The notes: generated by a model not told the origin, from the sequence alone. A DNA stretch of 40,901 bases from Modestobacter excelsi (GCF_005930495.1 NZ_SJEX01000046.1:1-40901), one strand, 5' to 3'; positions 1-10,473 are shown, counted from the stretch's first letter. Program-made: numbers and translations.

Positions 1-214
1 GGGTGGGTGGCAGGGCGCCGTCGACCTCGGCGAGCAGCGCCTCGGCCGTGTCCAGCTGCCAGTTCGCCAACGCGGAGCTCACCTGCTGGTGCAGGGGTCC
101 CGGTGGCACCAGGGCAGCCTGCCTGCTGGTCCCGGCCATGTCACGCACCGGGGCGCTGGCACGCCGACGGAGCCCGTCCGGCTCACCTGCGCTCCGGGCC
201 CGGCGCAGGCTCAT
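1..214 (-). CDS. N-terminus of a protein coupled to the diguanylate cyclase (partial)
   Basis: A reading frame starts at the ATG at 214 and runs off the left edge. Its ATG overlaps the TGA of the preceding GGDEF gene in an ATGA tetranucleotide, so translation is probably coupled. About 71 residues are visible. The first 25 are Arg-rich and low in information; a second in-frame ATG at 139 could be the true start. The later part (LANWQLDTAEALLAEVDGAL) looks helical and TPR-like, resembling the helical N-terminus of the upstream cyclase, so a second signalling protein of the same build is possible. Too little is present to name a function. Confidence 0.55.
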   Translation of the reverse strand, partial: MSLRRARSAGEPDGLRRRASAPVRDMAGTSRQAALVPPGPLHQQVSSALANWQLDTAEALLAEVDGALPPT

Positions 215-1962
215 GAGGCGACCTCGTTGTCCTCGAACGCCCAGCCGGGACGCCGGCGCGTGCCGCCGAGCACCTCGGCCACCAGCTCGTCGACGGACCC
301 CGCGGGTCGGGTGGCGCCGCCGTCCGCCGGTGCGGCCGGCGGCTGGCCGCCGGCCCGGACCCGGTTGCGGCCGCTGCGCTTGGCGGCGAACAGGTGCAGG
401 TCGGCGGCGTCGAACAGCTCGCGCCAGCTCCGGGCCCCGGTCGAGGTGGCCAGGCCGATGCTGACCGTGACCCCCCGGCCGACGTCCAGGGCGGCCCAGT
501 CCGCGTCGGCGACGGCGCTGCGCAGCCGCTCGGTGGCGACCACCGCCTGCGGCTCGGCCGTGTTCGGCAGCACCACGAGGAACTCGTCGCCGGCCCAGCG
601 GAACACCTCGTCGCCGGTCCGGCAGTGCTGGCGGAGCAGCTCGGCGACCCGGCGCAGGACCGCGTCGCCGTGCAGGTGCGAGTGCTCGTCGTTGACCGCC
701 TTGAAGCCGTCGACGTCGACCACCGCCAGCGACACCGTCTCCCGGTCCGTGCGCAGGTCGCCCAGCCGGCGCTCGGCGCTGCGCCGGTTGCCCAGGCCGG
801 TCAGGGGGTCCTCGAGCGCGTGCCGGCGGAGCACGGCGGTCTGCCGCTCGGCCTCCCGGAGCCGGCTGCGCCGGACGAACATCTCCGCCCACAGCTCCCG
901 GCCGTGCAGCTGGGCCCGGCTCGTCTCGGCCCGGTAGGCGTCCAGCCAGTGCATCGCCTCGACGGTCGAGCCGACCGCCGCGGTCGCCTGGCCCAGCTCG
1001 AGCAGGCACTGCCGGTACCGCCGCCGGTCACCGGCCGCGGCGAAGGCACCCGAGGCGGTCACCAGCAGCTCGACGGCCTCCTCGCCGTGCAGCCGCCCGA
1101 GGTCGGCGTCCCGGACGCAGAGCCAGCTGAGCAGCCGGGACAGCGCGAGGTCCGTGTAGCCCACCAGCCACAGCGCGGCGTCGCCGGACTGCAGGTGCCG
1201 GCGCACCCGGCGCAGCGGACCGAGGGCGTCCTCCAGCTCGCCGCGCAGCGCGATCGCCCAGGCCTGGACGACGTCGAGCAGGTCGCTGTCGGAGTCCGCC
1301 GGCTCCCAGGGCAGCTCGCGGGCGCTGGTGGCACAGCGGACCGCGACGTCGGCGAGCTCGCGGGAACGGGTCGCGTCGCCGCGGCGGTGCACGGTCTGGG
1401 CGAGCTCGGCGTGCTGCTGGGCGCACAGCCGCAGCAGCTGCCACCGGTCGCCGAGGTCGGGCAGCGCGCCGGCCACCCGGACACCGCGCAGCGCCTGGGC
1501 GACGGCGAGCTCCTCGAGGTCGAGCCGGGTCAGCGCCAGCGACAGCCAGAGGTGCGCCTGGTGCAGCGGCCGGCTGGGGTCCTCGGCGGACACCTGGTCG
1601 GCCAGCAGGCTCGCGTCCACGGCGAGGTGCAGGGCGACGTCGAGCCGGTCGGCGGTGACCTCCACGTGCGCCAGGTAGGCCAGCGTCAGGGCCCGCTCGG
1701 CCGTCGGGGAGCAGCGCTCCAGGAGGGCGCGGGCGGTGGCGACCCCGGTGGCCGAGCCGGCGACGTCGCCGTCGAGCAGTGCGGCGCGCGCGGTGAACGC
1801 CGCCGACCAGGCGTCCCAGCAGGGCTCGCCGGAGCCGGCCAGCGCGTCGGCGACGTCGGCGAGCTCGGCGGAGAAGACCCGGGCGTCGGAGGGGTCGCTG
1901 GCGGACAGCAGCCGCCAGCGGGCGTCCTCGAGCAGCTGGCCGTCGACGGTGCCGGGCCTCAC
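211..1962 (-). CDS. Diguanylate cyclase: helical (TPR-like) sensor region plus GGDEF domain
   Basis: Makes cyclic di-GMP from two GTP. About 583 residues. The first ~385 form an Ala/Leu/Arg-rich, all-helical region like tandem TPRs, with no signal peptide or membrane segment, so a cytosolic input domain is likely. The GGDEF domain follows, opening with DPLTGLGNRR and carrying VDVDGFKAVND. The active-site signature reads RWAGDEF, an AGDEF variant found in active cyclases. RTGD lies five residues before AGDEF, the usual position of the RxxD product-inhibition site, so feedback control is expected. The GTG at 1962 is preferred because GGAGGG lies just upstream; a GTG at 1974 is also open. An EAL phosphodiesterase is encoded at 31483-32574. 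Confidence 0.9.
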   Translation of the reverse strand: MRPGTVDGQLLEDARWRLLSASDPSDARVFSAELADVADALAGSGEPCWDAWSAAFTARAALLDGDVAGSATGVATARALLERCSPTAERALTLAYLAHVEVTADRLDVALHLAVDASLLADQVSAEDPSRPLHQAHLWLSLALTRLDLEELAVAQALRGVRVAGALPDLGDRWQLLRLCAQQHAELAQTVHRRGDATRSRELADVAVRCATSARELPWEPADSDSDLLDVVQAWAIALRGELEDALGPLRRVRRHLQSGDAALWLVGYTDLALSRLLSWLCVRDADLGRLHGEEAVELLVTASGAFAAAGDRRRYRQCLLELGQATAAVGSTVEAMHWLDAYRAETSRAQLHGRELWAEMFVRRSRLREAERQTAVLRRHALEDPLTGLGNRRSAERRLGDLRTDRETVSLAVVDVDGFKAVNDEHSHLHGDAVLRRVAELLRQHCRTGDEVFRWAGDEFLVVLPNTAEPQAVVATERLRSAVADADWAALDVGRGVTVSIGLATSTGARSWRELFDAADLHLFAAKRSGRNRVRAGGQPPAAPADGGATRPAGSVDELVAEVLGGTRRRPGWAFEDNEVAS

Positions 1963-2075
1963 GCGTCCCTCCACTCAGCTGTCAGGTCACGCATCCCGCA
2001 CGTGTCCGGCCGGTGGCGAGGCAGCTCCCCCCGCCCCGGGAGCCCGACGCGGGTCGGTCTCCGGAACGGCCGCAC

Positions 2076-2081
2076 TACCCT
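2076..2081 (+). promoter_or_regulatory. -10 element of a probable leaderless pheA transcript
   Basis: TACCCT matches the actinobacterial TANNNT -10 box and lies six bases before the ATG of pheA, with no Shine-Dalgarno sequence. That geometry is typical of leaderless mRNAs. No convincing -35 box was seen. Confidence 0.5.
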
Positions 2082-2087
2082 CACCGG

Positions 2088-3047
2088 ATGCCCAGTGCAG
2101 GACACAGCGCAGCGCCGACGAGGTTCGCCTATCTGGGGCCCGAGGGTACCTTCGCCGAGGCCGCGCTCGCCTCCCTCACCCGGTCCGCCGGGTGCACCGA
2201 CTGGGTCGCGGAGCCGCAGCCCAGCGTCGGTGCCGCGCTCGCCGCGGTGCGCAGCGGCGAGGTCGGGGCGGCGCTGGTGCCGCTGGAGAACTCCGTCGAG
2301 GGCTCGGTGCCGGCGACGATGGACGGCCTGGTCGACGGCGACCCGCTGGTCGTCACCCGCGAGGTGTTCCTGCCGGTGGGCTTCGTGCTCGCCGCGCGTC
2401 CCGGCACCACGCCGGCCGACGTGCGCTCGGTGGCCAGCCACCCGCACGCGCTGGCGCAGTGCCGGGCGCGGATCGCCGAGGTGCTGCCCGACGCCGACGT
2501 CGTCCCCACCGCCTCGACGGCCGACGCCGCCCGCCGGGTCGCCGCCGGCGAGCACGGCGCCGCCGTCTGCGCGGCCATCGCCGCCGAGCGCTACGGGCTG
2601 GACGCGCTGGTGGCCGACCTGGCCGACCACCCCGGCGCGGTCACCCGGTTCGTGCTGGTCGAGCAGCCGGGAGCGCTGCCCGCCCCCACGGGGGCGGACA
2701 AGACCACGGTCACCGCGGTGATCGCCGACCGCACCGGTGCGCTGCTGGACCTGCTCGCCGAGTTCGCCGTGCGCGGCATCAGCCTCACCCGGATCGAGTC
2801 CCGGCCCACCCGCGAGCGGCTCGGGGTCTACTCGTTCTCGATCGACTGCGAGGGGCACGTGGCCGACGCGCGCGTGGGCGACGCGCTCGCCGCGCTGCAC
2901 CGGCTCTGCGCCGAGGTGCGCTTCCTCGGCTCCTACCCGCGGGCCGACAGCCAGCCCGGCAAGCCGGTGGACGAGCGGGTCGGCGACGACGCGTTCGCCG
3001 GTGCGCAGGCCTGGCTGACCCGGGTGCGGGAGGGACAGGCGGTGTGA
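2088..3047 (+). CDS. pheA: Prephenate dehydratase
   Basis: Converts prephenate to phenylpyruvate in phenylalanine synthesis. The 319-residue protein opens with RFAYLGPEGTFAEAAL, the hallmark of the PDT domain, and has VPLENSVEGSV and the catalytic TRF motif (GAVTRFVLV). A C-terminal ACT domain from about residue 205 carries GALLDLL and the IESRP motif for allosteric Phe binding, so feedback inhibition is expected. It lacks the chorismate mutase domain of the E. coli bifunctional enzyme, as is usual in actinobacteria. The ATG at 2088 is chosen because it sits just before the conserved domain and six bases after a TANNNT box; the frame is open further upstream to 2013 without supporting signals. 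Confidence 0.96.
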   Translation: MPSAGHSAAPTRFAYLGPEGTFAEAALASLTRSAGCTDWVAEPQPSVGAALAAVRSGEVGAALVPLENSVEGSVPATMDGLVDGDPLVVTREVFLPVGFVLAARPGTTPADVRSVASHPHALAQCRARIAEVLPDADVVPTASTADAARRVAAGEHGAAVCAAIAAERYGLDALVADLADHPGAVTRFVLVEQPGALPAPTGADKTTVTAVIADRTGALLDLLAEFAVRGISLTRIESRPTRERLGVYSFSIDCEGHVADARVGDALAALHRLCAEVRFLGSYPRADSQPGKPVDERVGDDAFAGAQAWLTRVREGQAV

Positions 3048-3155
3048 CACCGCTGTCGTGCATCCCGAGCTGGTCGCCATGGTCACCGAGTGTGCGCCAT
3101 TGTCGACACAAAGCAACAGCTTGCGGTGGAACAGTTCGTCACATCGGACACACCC

Positions 3156-3179
3156 GGTGCACCGGCGTGTCGCTGCACC
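3156..3179. promoter_or_regulatory. Possible operator upstream of the oxidoreductase
   Basis: The 190-bp gap between pheA and the oxidoreductase is less GC-rich than its flanks. It holds the inverted repeat GGTGCA-N12-TGCACC at 3156-3179; the left arm is part of the palindrome GGTGCACC. A second short palindrome, TGTCGACA, is at 3101-3108. Either could be a regulator site, but short palindromes are frequent in such DNA. No promoter boxes were assigned. Confidence 0.25.
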
Positions 3180-3237
3180 ACCTCCGTGCGATGAGGTGCT
3201 ATCCGGCACACCCGACGCGGACACGGAGGAGACCGGC

Positions 3238-4173
3238 ATGGCCCAGCACTGGGTGGCGACGGACTTCGGCGGACTGGACGTCTTCGAGCTGGTGGACGTG
3301 GACGTCCCACCGCCGGGGCCGGGTGAGGTGACCATCACGGTCTCCGCGGCCGGGATGAACCCCGCCGACGCCAAGCGCGTCGCCCGCCCGGGTGACCGCA
3401 GCTCGCTGCCGATCCCGATCGGGTCCGAGGTGGCCGGCCGGCTGACCGCGCTGGGACCGGACACCGAGATCGCCTCCGGCGGCGGGGAGGTCGGTGACGA
3501 GGTGCTCGCGTTCCGCATCTCCGGCGGGTACGCGACCGAGGTCACCGTCCCGGCGTCGGCGGTGTTCGCCCGGCCCGCGTCGCTGGCTCCGGAGGAGGCT
3601 GCGAACCTGCTGCTGGCCGGGGCCACGGCCGCGGAGATGCTGCACGTGACCGGCGTGGGCGAGGGCGACACGGTGCTGCTGCACGGTGCGTCCGGAGCGG
3701 TCGGTGTCAGCGGGCTGCAGCAGGCCCGGCTCCTCGGCGCGCGGGTGGTCGGCACGGCCGGCGAGGACCGTGCCGACGTCGTCCGCCGGTTCGGGGGTGA
3801 GCCGGTGCGCTACGGCGGGGGCCTGGCCGACCGGGTGCGGGCGCTGGCGCCGCAGGGCGTCGACGCGGCGCTGGACGCCGTGGGCACCGACGAGGCCGTC
3901 GACGTGTCGCTGGAGCTGGTCGCCGACCGGCAGCGGATCGTCACGATCGCCGCGATGGGCCGGGCGGGGGACGCCGGGATCCTGGCCATCGGTGGCGCGA
4001 TGCCGTCGAGCCTGGCCTACCGCGACTCGGTGCGCGCCCGGTTGATCGAGCTCGCCGGCGAGGGTCAGCTCGTCGTCCCGGTGGCACGCACGTTCCCGCT
4101 GACCGAGGCGGTCGCCGCCCTGGAGCTGCTGCAGAGCGGCCACCCCGGCGGCAAGCTGGCGCTGCTCCCCTGA
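3238..4173 (+). CDS. NADP-dependent quinone-oxidoreductase-like protein (zinc-free MDR family)
   Basis: Medium-chain dehydrogenase/reductase of 311 residues. An N-terminal GroES-like fold (PGPGEVTITVSAAGMNPAD) precedes a Rossmann domain with the nucleotide-binding run HGASGAVGVSGLQQAR at about 150-165. The zinc-binding Cys/His residues of alcohol dehydrogenases are missing, as in quinone oxidoreductases, so a reductase acting on quinones or enones with NADPH is likely; the substrate cannot be told. The ATG at 3238 has a strong GGAGGA seven bases upstream; the frame is open to 3058 but that extension looks non-coding. It stands alone, 190 bp after pheA. A distant relative is encoded at 19549-20538. 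Confidence 0.88.
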   Translation: MAQHWVATDFGGLDVFELVDVDVPPPGPGEVTITVSAAGMNPADAKRVARPGDRSSLPIPIGSEVAGRLTALGPDTEIASGGGEVGDEVLAFRISGGYATEVTVPASAVFARPASLAPEEAANLLLAGATAAEMLHVTGVGEGDTVLLHGASGAVGVSGLQQARLLGARVVGTAGEDRADVVRRFGGEPVRYGGGLADRVRALAPQGVDAALDAVGTDEAVDVSLELVADRQRIVTIAAMGRAGDAGILAIGGAMPSSLAYRDSVRARLIELAGEGQLVVPVARTFPLTEAVAALELLQSGHPGGKLALLP

Positions 4174-4186
4174 GCTCGGGGCGAGC
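4174..4186 (+). terminator. Small hairpin between convergent genes
   Basis: GCTCG-GGG-CGAGC makes a perfect five-base stem directly after the TGA of the oxidoreductase and 15 bases before the stop of the convergent GroES-like gene. There is no T-run. It may help terminate transcription but the stem is short. Confidence 0.3.
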
Positions 4187-4201
4187 CTCTGGAGGGGGCC
4201 A

Positions 4202-4546
4202 TCAGAGGTAGAGGCCGGTGGACTCCTCGATCCGCTCCGCGGCGACGGCGTGCACGTCGCGCTCGCGCAGGATGATCAGGTCCTCGCCGTGCACCTCGAC
4301 CTCGTGCTGGTCCTCGGGGGAGAAGAGCACCTGGTCGCCGACCTTGACCTGGCGCACGTTGGCGCCGACGGCCCGCGCCTCGCCCCAGACCAGCCGCTTC
4401 GCCACCTGCGCCGTCGCCGGGATCAGGATGCCGCCGCTGGACCGCCGGTCGCCGTCCTCCTTGCGGAGCGAGACCAGCAGGCGGTCGTGCAGCATCTTGA
4501 TCGGCAGGCCACCGGCCGCGGCGTCGTCCCCAGGCACGTCCGACAA
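4202..4546 (-). CDS. GroES-like (Cpn10 family) paralogue
   Basis: 114 residues with a Cpn10 fold: KMLHDRLLVSLRKED, then SSGGILIPATAQ where GroES has its mobile loop, and VKVGDQVLFSPEDQHEVEV in place of the canonical VKxGDxVLFxKYxGTEV. A C-terminal tail of about 20 residues (VHAVAAERIEESTGLYL) extends past a normal GroES. The divergence and lack of an adjacent groEL suggest a paralogue rather than the housekeeping co-chaperonin; whether it still caps GroEL is unknown. The TTG at 4546 is the furthest reasonable start, with GGAGGGA about 14 bases upstream; an in-frame GTG at 4537 is an alternative. It lies 54 bp after the metallopeptidase gene and probably ends the guaB1 operon. Confidence 0.85.
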   Translation of the reverse strand: MSDVPGDDAAAGGLPIKMLHDRLLVSLRKEDGDRRSSGGILIPATAQVAKRLVWGEARAVGANVRQVKVGDQVLFSPEDQHEVEVHGEDLIILRERDVHAVAAERIEESTGLYL

Positions 4547-4600
4547 CGCTACCCGGCCGCTCCCTCCTCACTTCCGGCGCCGAGAGCGGAGTCGGGGCCA

Positions 4601-6506
<1,906 letters not shown>

Positions 6507-6518
6507 AAGGAGTCCGAC

Positions 6519-6893
6519 ATGGCCGTCGTCCCGGCGCCCAGCCAACCGACGCACGAGGTGGGAGGCGTCCGGTTCACCTCGCTCGCGACCCCGAGCCGCG
6601 GGTCCACCGACAGCAGCGTCTGGGCGGTGGAGATCGCGCCCGGTGCGCAGGGGGCGCCGCACCAGCTGACCCGGGAGGAGGTCTTCGTCGTGCTCGACGG
6701 GCGCGCGGACGTCCGGATCGGTGACGAGCGGGCGACCGCCGGCCCCGGGGATGCCATCGTCGTCCCCCCGGGTGTCCCCTTCGCGCTCGCCGCCGCCGGC
6801 GACGAGCCGCTGCGTGCGCTGTGCTGCCTCCCGGTCGGCGGCCGGGCGCAGCTTCCCGGCGGTGCTCCGTTCGTCCCGCCGTGGGCGCAGTGA
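6519..6893 (+). CDS. Small cupin-domain protein
   Basis: 124 residues forming one cupin barrel: the first cupin motif is degenerate (APHQLTREEVFVVLDGRADVRIG, retaining H and E) and the second reads GDAIVVPPGVPFALAAAGDEPLRAL. Such single-domain cupins bind a metal or small ligand and may be dioxygenases, isomerases or sensors; the reaction cannot be deduced. The ATG at 6519 is fixed by AAGGAG seven bases upstream. It is translated with the MarR gene through a GTGA overlap at its stop, and its promoter holds two dyads likely bound by that regulator, so it is probably induced by the regulator's ligand. Confidence 0.85.
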   Translation: MAVVPAPSQPTHEVGGVRFTSLATPSRGSTDSSVWAVEIAPGAQGAPHQLTREEVFVVLDGRADVRIGDERATAGPGDAIVVPPGVPFALAAAGDEPLRALCCLPVGGRAQLPGGAPFVPPWAQ

Positions 6894-7351
6894 GCGAGCC
6901 GGAGGTGCCGTTGGCCCGGCTGTTCGCCCTGGGCTACCGGGCGCTCGTCGACGGGCTGCACGACGAGCTGCCCCGGCGTGGCTGGACCGACGTCCGGCCC
7001 GCGTTCGGCTTCGTGCTGCTGGCCCTGCGCGACACACCCGTCCTGCTGCGCGACCTGCCGGCCACCCTCGGCACGAGCAAGCAGGCGGTCTCCAAGCTGG
7101 TCGACGCCATGGTGGCGGTCGGTTACGTGGAGCGGGACGCGGACCCGGGGGACGCCCGGGGGAAGCGGGTGCAGCTGTCCGACCGCGGCCGTCAGCTGCT
7201 GACCGCCGTGGAGGAGGTGTACGCCGACCTGGAGCGGACCTGGGCGGCGGTCCTCGGCGAGGAACGACTGGCCGGGCTGCGCGCGGACCTGACCGCGGTG
7301 CTGAGCAGCACGACCGGGGGGCGGCTCCCGCCGGTCCGGGCCGTCGGCTGA
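6890..7351 (+). CDS. MarR family transcriptional regulator
   Basis: 153-residue winged-helix protein. The recognition region reads [38 protein letters not shown].. in family order: helix-turn-helix, then the basic wing ([13 protein letters not shown]), with dimerisation helices at both ends. The GTG at 6890 overlaps the cupin stop as GTGA and is clearly the start, although the frame is open to 6821. MarR proteins usually repress their own operon and release DNA on binding a small ligand; the two GTCAA-N5-TTGAC dyads upstream fit this. The partner enzyme is a cupin, so the ligand might be the cupin substrate. The next gene, serS, has its own promoter signal. Confidence 0.9.
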   Translation: MSEPEVPLARLFALGYRALVDGLHDELPRRGWTDVRPAFGFVLLALRDTPVLLRDLPATLGTSKQAVSKLVDAMVAVGYVERDADPGDARGKRVQLSDRGRQLLTAVEEVYADLERTWAAVLGEERLAGLRADLTAVLSSTTGGRLPPVRAVG

Positions 7352-7387
7352 TCCCGGTGGGTGCCCGGGCGCTGCGCACCCGGCACC

Positions 7388-7393
7388 TACCAT
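7388..7393 (+). promoter_or_regulatory. -10 element of a probable leaderless serS transcript
   Basis: TACCAT, a good TANNNT box, ends seven bases before the GTG start of serS and there is no Shine-Dalgarno sequence. This is the standard layout of a leaderless actinobacterial mRNA. Confidence 0.55.
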
Positions 7394-7400
7394 CACCGGT

Positions 7401-8699
7401 GTGATCGACCTGCGCCTCGTCCGCGAGAACCCCGAGCTCGTCCGCGCCAGCCAGCGTGCCCGGGGTGCCGACGAGTCCCTGGTCGACGCCCTGCTGGCCG
7501 CCGACGCCGAGCGCCGGGCCGCGGTCAAGTCCGCCGACGACCTGCGCGGCGAGCAGAAGGCCGCGTCGCAGGCGGTCCGCGGCGCGTCGAAGGAGGAGCG
7601 CCCCGCCGTCCTGGAGAAGGCCAAGGCGCTGGCCGCGGCGGTGAAGGAGGCCGAGGATGCCGAGCGCACCGCGGACGCCGCGCTGCACGCCCTGCACCTG
7701 CGCATCCCCAACGTCGTCCACCCCGACGTGCCGCCCGGCGGCGAGGACGACGCGGTGACCCTGCGCACCGTGGGCGAGGTGCCGACCTACGACTTCGAGG
7801 TCAAGGACCACCTGCAGATCGGTGAGGCGCTCGGCGCGATCGACATGGAGCGCGGGGCCAAGGTCTCCGGTGCGCGCTTCTACTTCCTCACCGGCCCCGG
7901 CGCGCTGCTGGAGTTCGCGCTCGCCCAGCTGGCGATCACCCGCGCGGTCGCCGCCGGGTTCACCCCGGTGGTGGCCCCGGCGCTGGTCAAGCCCGAGGCG
8001 ATGGAGGGCACCGGCTTCCTCGGCGAGCACGACGAGGAGGTGTACCGGATCGAGCGGGACGACCTGTACCTCGTCGGGACGTCGGAGGTCGCGCTGGCCG
8101 GCATGCACGCCCGTGAGGTGCTCGACCTCTCCGCCGGGCCCCGGCGGTACGCCGGCTGGTCCTCCTGCTTCCGCCGCGAGGCCGGCTCCTACGGCAAGGA
8201 CACCCGCGGCATCATCCGGGTGCACTGGTTCGACAAGGTCGAGATGTTCAGCTTCTGCGCGCCCGAGGAGGCCGCCGCCGAGCACCGCCGGCTGCTCCAG
8301 TGGGAGGAGGAGTTCCTCTCCGCCCTCGAGCTGCCCTACCGGGTGGTCGACATCGCCGCCGGTGACCTGGGCACCAGCGCCGCCCGCAAGTTCGACATCG
8401 AGGCGTGGTTCCCCAGCCAGGGCACCTACCGGGAGCTGACCAGCACCTCGGACTGCACCACCTTCCAGGCCCGCCGGCTGCAGATCCGCACCCGGGACGC
8501 CGACGGGAAGCCGCAGCCCGCGGCCACGCTGAACGGCACGCTGTGCGCGATCGCCCGCACCATCGCCTGCCTGCTCGAGGTGCACCAGCAGGCCGACGGG
8601 TCGGTGCACGTCCCGGTGGCCCTGCGGCCGTGGCTGGGCGGGCACGCCGTGCTCACCCCGGGCATGTCCCTCGCCGCGGTCGCCGGGCCCGCCGCGTGA
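7401..8699 (+). CDS. serS: Seryl-tRNA synthetase
   Basis: Charges tRNA-Ser with serine. 432 residues, normal bacterial length. The N-terminal [18 protein letters not shown] opens the tRNA-binding coiled-coil arm (to about residue 110). The class II catalytic core follows, with motif 2 at [30 protein letters not shown], and motif 3 near [17 protein letters not shown]. The GTG at 7401 begins exactly at the conserved N-terminus and follows a TANNNT box by seven bases. Its TGA overlaps the GTG of a HAD phosphatase gene, so serS is the first gene of a three-gene operon. Confidence 0.97.
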   Translation: MIDLRLVRENPELVRASQRARGADESLVDALLAADAERRAAVKSADDLRGEQKAASQAVRGASKEERPAVLEKAKALAAAVKEAEDAERTADAALHALHLRIPNVVHPDVPPGGEDDAVTLRTVGEVPTYDFEVKDHLQIGEALGAIDMERGAKVSGARFYFLTGPGALLEFALAQLAITRAVAAGFTPVVAPALVKPEAMEGTGFLGEHDEEVYRIERDDLYLVGTSEVALAGMHAREVLDLSAGPRRYAGWSSCFRREAGSYGKDTRGIIRVHWFDKVEMFSFCAPEEAAAEHRRLLQWEEEFLSALELPYRVVDIAAGDLGTSAARKFDIEAWFPSQGTYRELTSTSDCTTFQARRLQIRTRDADGKPQPAATLNGTLCAIARTIACLLEVHQQADGSVHVPVALRPWLGGHAVLTPGMSLAAVAGPAA

Positions 8700-9628
8700 C
8701 CAGCAGCCAGCCGGTGCAGCCGGCCTTCGTCCCCGAGTCGGGTGCGGGGACGCTGGTGGAGCTGTCGCACCTCGCCGTCGAGCTGGGTGGCTGGCGGCCG
8801 CGGCTGGTCGCCAGCGACCTGGACGGGACGCTGCTGACCTCCGAGGGCGAGGTGAGCCCCCGCACCCGGGCGGCGATCGACGCCTGCCGGGCCGCCGGGG
8901 TGCCGTTCGTCGGGGTCACCGGCCGCGGCCCCCGGCTGCTGGACAGCGTCCGCGCCGCGCTGGGTGGCACCGGCATCGCCGTCCTGGCCCAGGGTGGGTA
9001 CGTCGTCGACCTCGACCGCACCCAGGTGCTCCGGACCGTCGGCATGTCGCGGGAGGACGCCACCGCCGTCATTGCCGCCATCGAGGAGGTCGCCGGCGAG
9101 CTGATTGTGGCGGTGGAGGACGCTGCCGAGCAGGCCGAGGCGTTGCGCCCGCTGCGGGTGCAGCACGGTTTCGACTGGCCCTACCCCGAGCCCGCGCACC
9201 TGCTGCCGCGGCACGAGGTGCTGCCGGTCGGCGCGGTGCTCAAGGTCTTCCTGCGCTCCTCGAGGCTGGGCGAGGACGAGCTGCTCGGGCTCGCCCGCCG
9301 GGTGGTCGACCCGGCGGTCGCCGAGCTGACCCACGCCGGCCTGGGCTTCATCGAGGTGCTGCCGCCGGGGGTCACCAAGGCCACCGGGCTCGCGGTGGCG
9401 CTCGAGCACCACGGTGTCGCGCTCGGCGACGTCCTGGTCTTCGGCGACATGCCCAACGACCTGCCGATGATCGAGGCGGTGACCCGGGCCGGCGGCCGGG
9501 CGGTCGCGATGGCCAACGCCCACCCCTCGGTGCTGGCCGCTGCCACGGACCGGACCAGCGGCTCGGATGCCGACGGCGTGGCCCGCTACGTCGAGGCCGT
9601 GCTGGCACTGGGGGTCGAGCATGTCTGA
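8696..9628 (+). CDS. HAD superfamily hydrolase, Cof type (first of a tandem pair)
   Basis: 310 residues. HAD motif I is DLDGTLL ([17 protein letters not shown]), motif II lies in GVTGRGPR, and motifs III/IV read VTKATGLA and [12 protein letters not shown]; this is a C2-cap Cof-type phosphatase acting on sugar phosphates or similar small metabolites. The GTG at 8696 overlaps the serS stop as GTGA. About 40 residues precede motif I, slightly longer than usual. Its 3' end overlaps the next HAD gene by 8 bp. The linkage to serS resembles the mycobacterial region with Rv3813c and serS. The substrate is unknown. Confidence 0.9.
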   Translation: MTSSQPVQPAFVPESGAGTLVELSHLAVELGGWRPRLVASDLDGTLLTSEGEVSPRTRAAIDACRAAGVPFVGVTGRGPRLLDSVRAALGGTGIAVLAQGGYVVDLDRTQVLRTVGMSREDATAVIAAIEEVAGELIVAVEDAAEQAEALRPLRVQHGFDWPYPEPAHLLPRHEVLPVGAVLKVFLRSSRLGEDELLGLARRVVDPAVAELTHAGLGFIEVLPPGVTKATGLAVALEHHGVALGDVLVFGDMPNDLPMIEAVTRAGGRAVAMANAHPSVLAAATDRTSGSDADGVARYVEAVLALGVEHV

Positions 9629-10430
9629 CTGGCGCCCCCGGCTCATCGTGAGCGACCTCGACGGGACGCTGCTGCGCAGCGACGAGACGATCAGCGACGG
9701 GACCCTCGCGGAGCTGCGGCGCTGGGCGGACGCCGGGGTGCCGCTGGTGCTCGCGACCGGGCGGCCCCCGCGCTGGATGCTCGGCGTGCGGGACCGGCTG
9801 GGCGGCGGCACGGCCATCTGCTGCAACGGCGCGGTGCTGCTGGACCTGGGCGGGTTCACGGTGCTCGAGGAGCACCCGCTGACCCCCGACGTGCTGCGTG
9901 CGATCACCGACGAGCTCCGTCGCCGCCAGCCCGACACCTGGTTCGCCGTCGAGTACGGCGACCAGTTCCGGCACGAGCCCGTCTACAAGCCGCGCTGGGA
10001 CGTCGACGCCCCCGGGGTCGCGGAGGCGACCCTGCCGGAGCTGGTGGCGCAGCCGGTGGCCAAGCTGCTGGCCCGGCACGAGCACCTGCCGCGGGACGAG
10101 TTCGTCGAGCTGGTCGCCGAGGTCGTCGGCGACACCGCCACGGTCACCAACTCCTCCGCCGACGCGCTCGCCGAGATCTCCGCGCGCGGGGTCACCAAGG
10201 CCACCGGACTCGCCCGGCTGGCCGCGGCCCGCGGCCTGGGCCCCGGCGACGTCGTCTACTTCGGGGACATGCCCAACGACCTCGCCGCGTTCGACTGGGT
10301 CCGGGAGGGCGGCGGGCGCGCGGTGGCCATGGCGCACGCGCACCCCGACGTCCTCGCCGCGGCGACCGACGTCACCGACGCGAACGACGCCGACGGCGTC
10401 GCGGCCTTCCTCGCGGGGCTCCCGGGCTGA
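9621..10430 (+). CDS. HAD superfamily hydrolase, Cof type (second of a tandem pair)
   Basis: 269 residues with motif I at [16 protein letters not shown], motif II in ATGRPPRWM, the lysine motif [10 protein letters not shown] and motif IV at [13 protein letters not shown]. It aligns along its length with the preceding protein, so the pair looks like an old tandem duplication; the cap regions differ most, suggesting distinct substrates. The ATG at 9621 lies inside the end of the upstream gene (8-bp overlap), so translation is probably coupled. Last gene of the serS operon, convergent with the GAF regulator gene. Confidence 0.9.
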   Translation: MSDWRPRLIVSDLDGTLLRSDETISDGTLAELRRWADAGVPLVLATGRPPRWMLGVRDRLGGGTAICCNGAVLLDLGGFTVLEEHPLTPDVLRAITDELRRRQPDTWFAVEYGDQFRHEPVYKPRWDVDAPGVAEATLPELVAQPVAKLLARHEHLPRDEFVELVAEVVGDTATVTNSSADALAEISARGVTKATGLARLAAARGLGPGDVVYFGDMPNDLAAFDWVREGGGRAVAMAHAHPDVLAAATDVTDANDADGVAAFLAGLPG

Positions 10431-10473
10431 CCTCCGGGACGCCGGGACCCTGCCGACCCCGAGGGGGCCGTCG

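Noticed and set aside
394-2721. Very long open frame on the plus strand across the cyclase gene
   Set aside because: It is antisense to the GGDEF gene, rich in Gly/Ala/Arg/Val with no domain, and runs into pheA out of frame. High GC makes such frames common.
1959-3755. Long minus-strand open frame opposite pheA and the oxidoreductase
   Set aside because: No homology-like segments; crosses an intergenic region and two real genes on the other strand.
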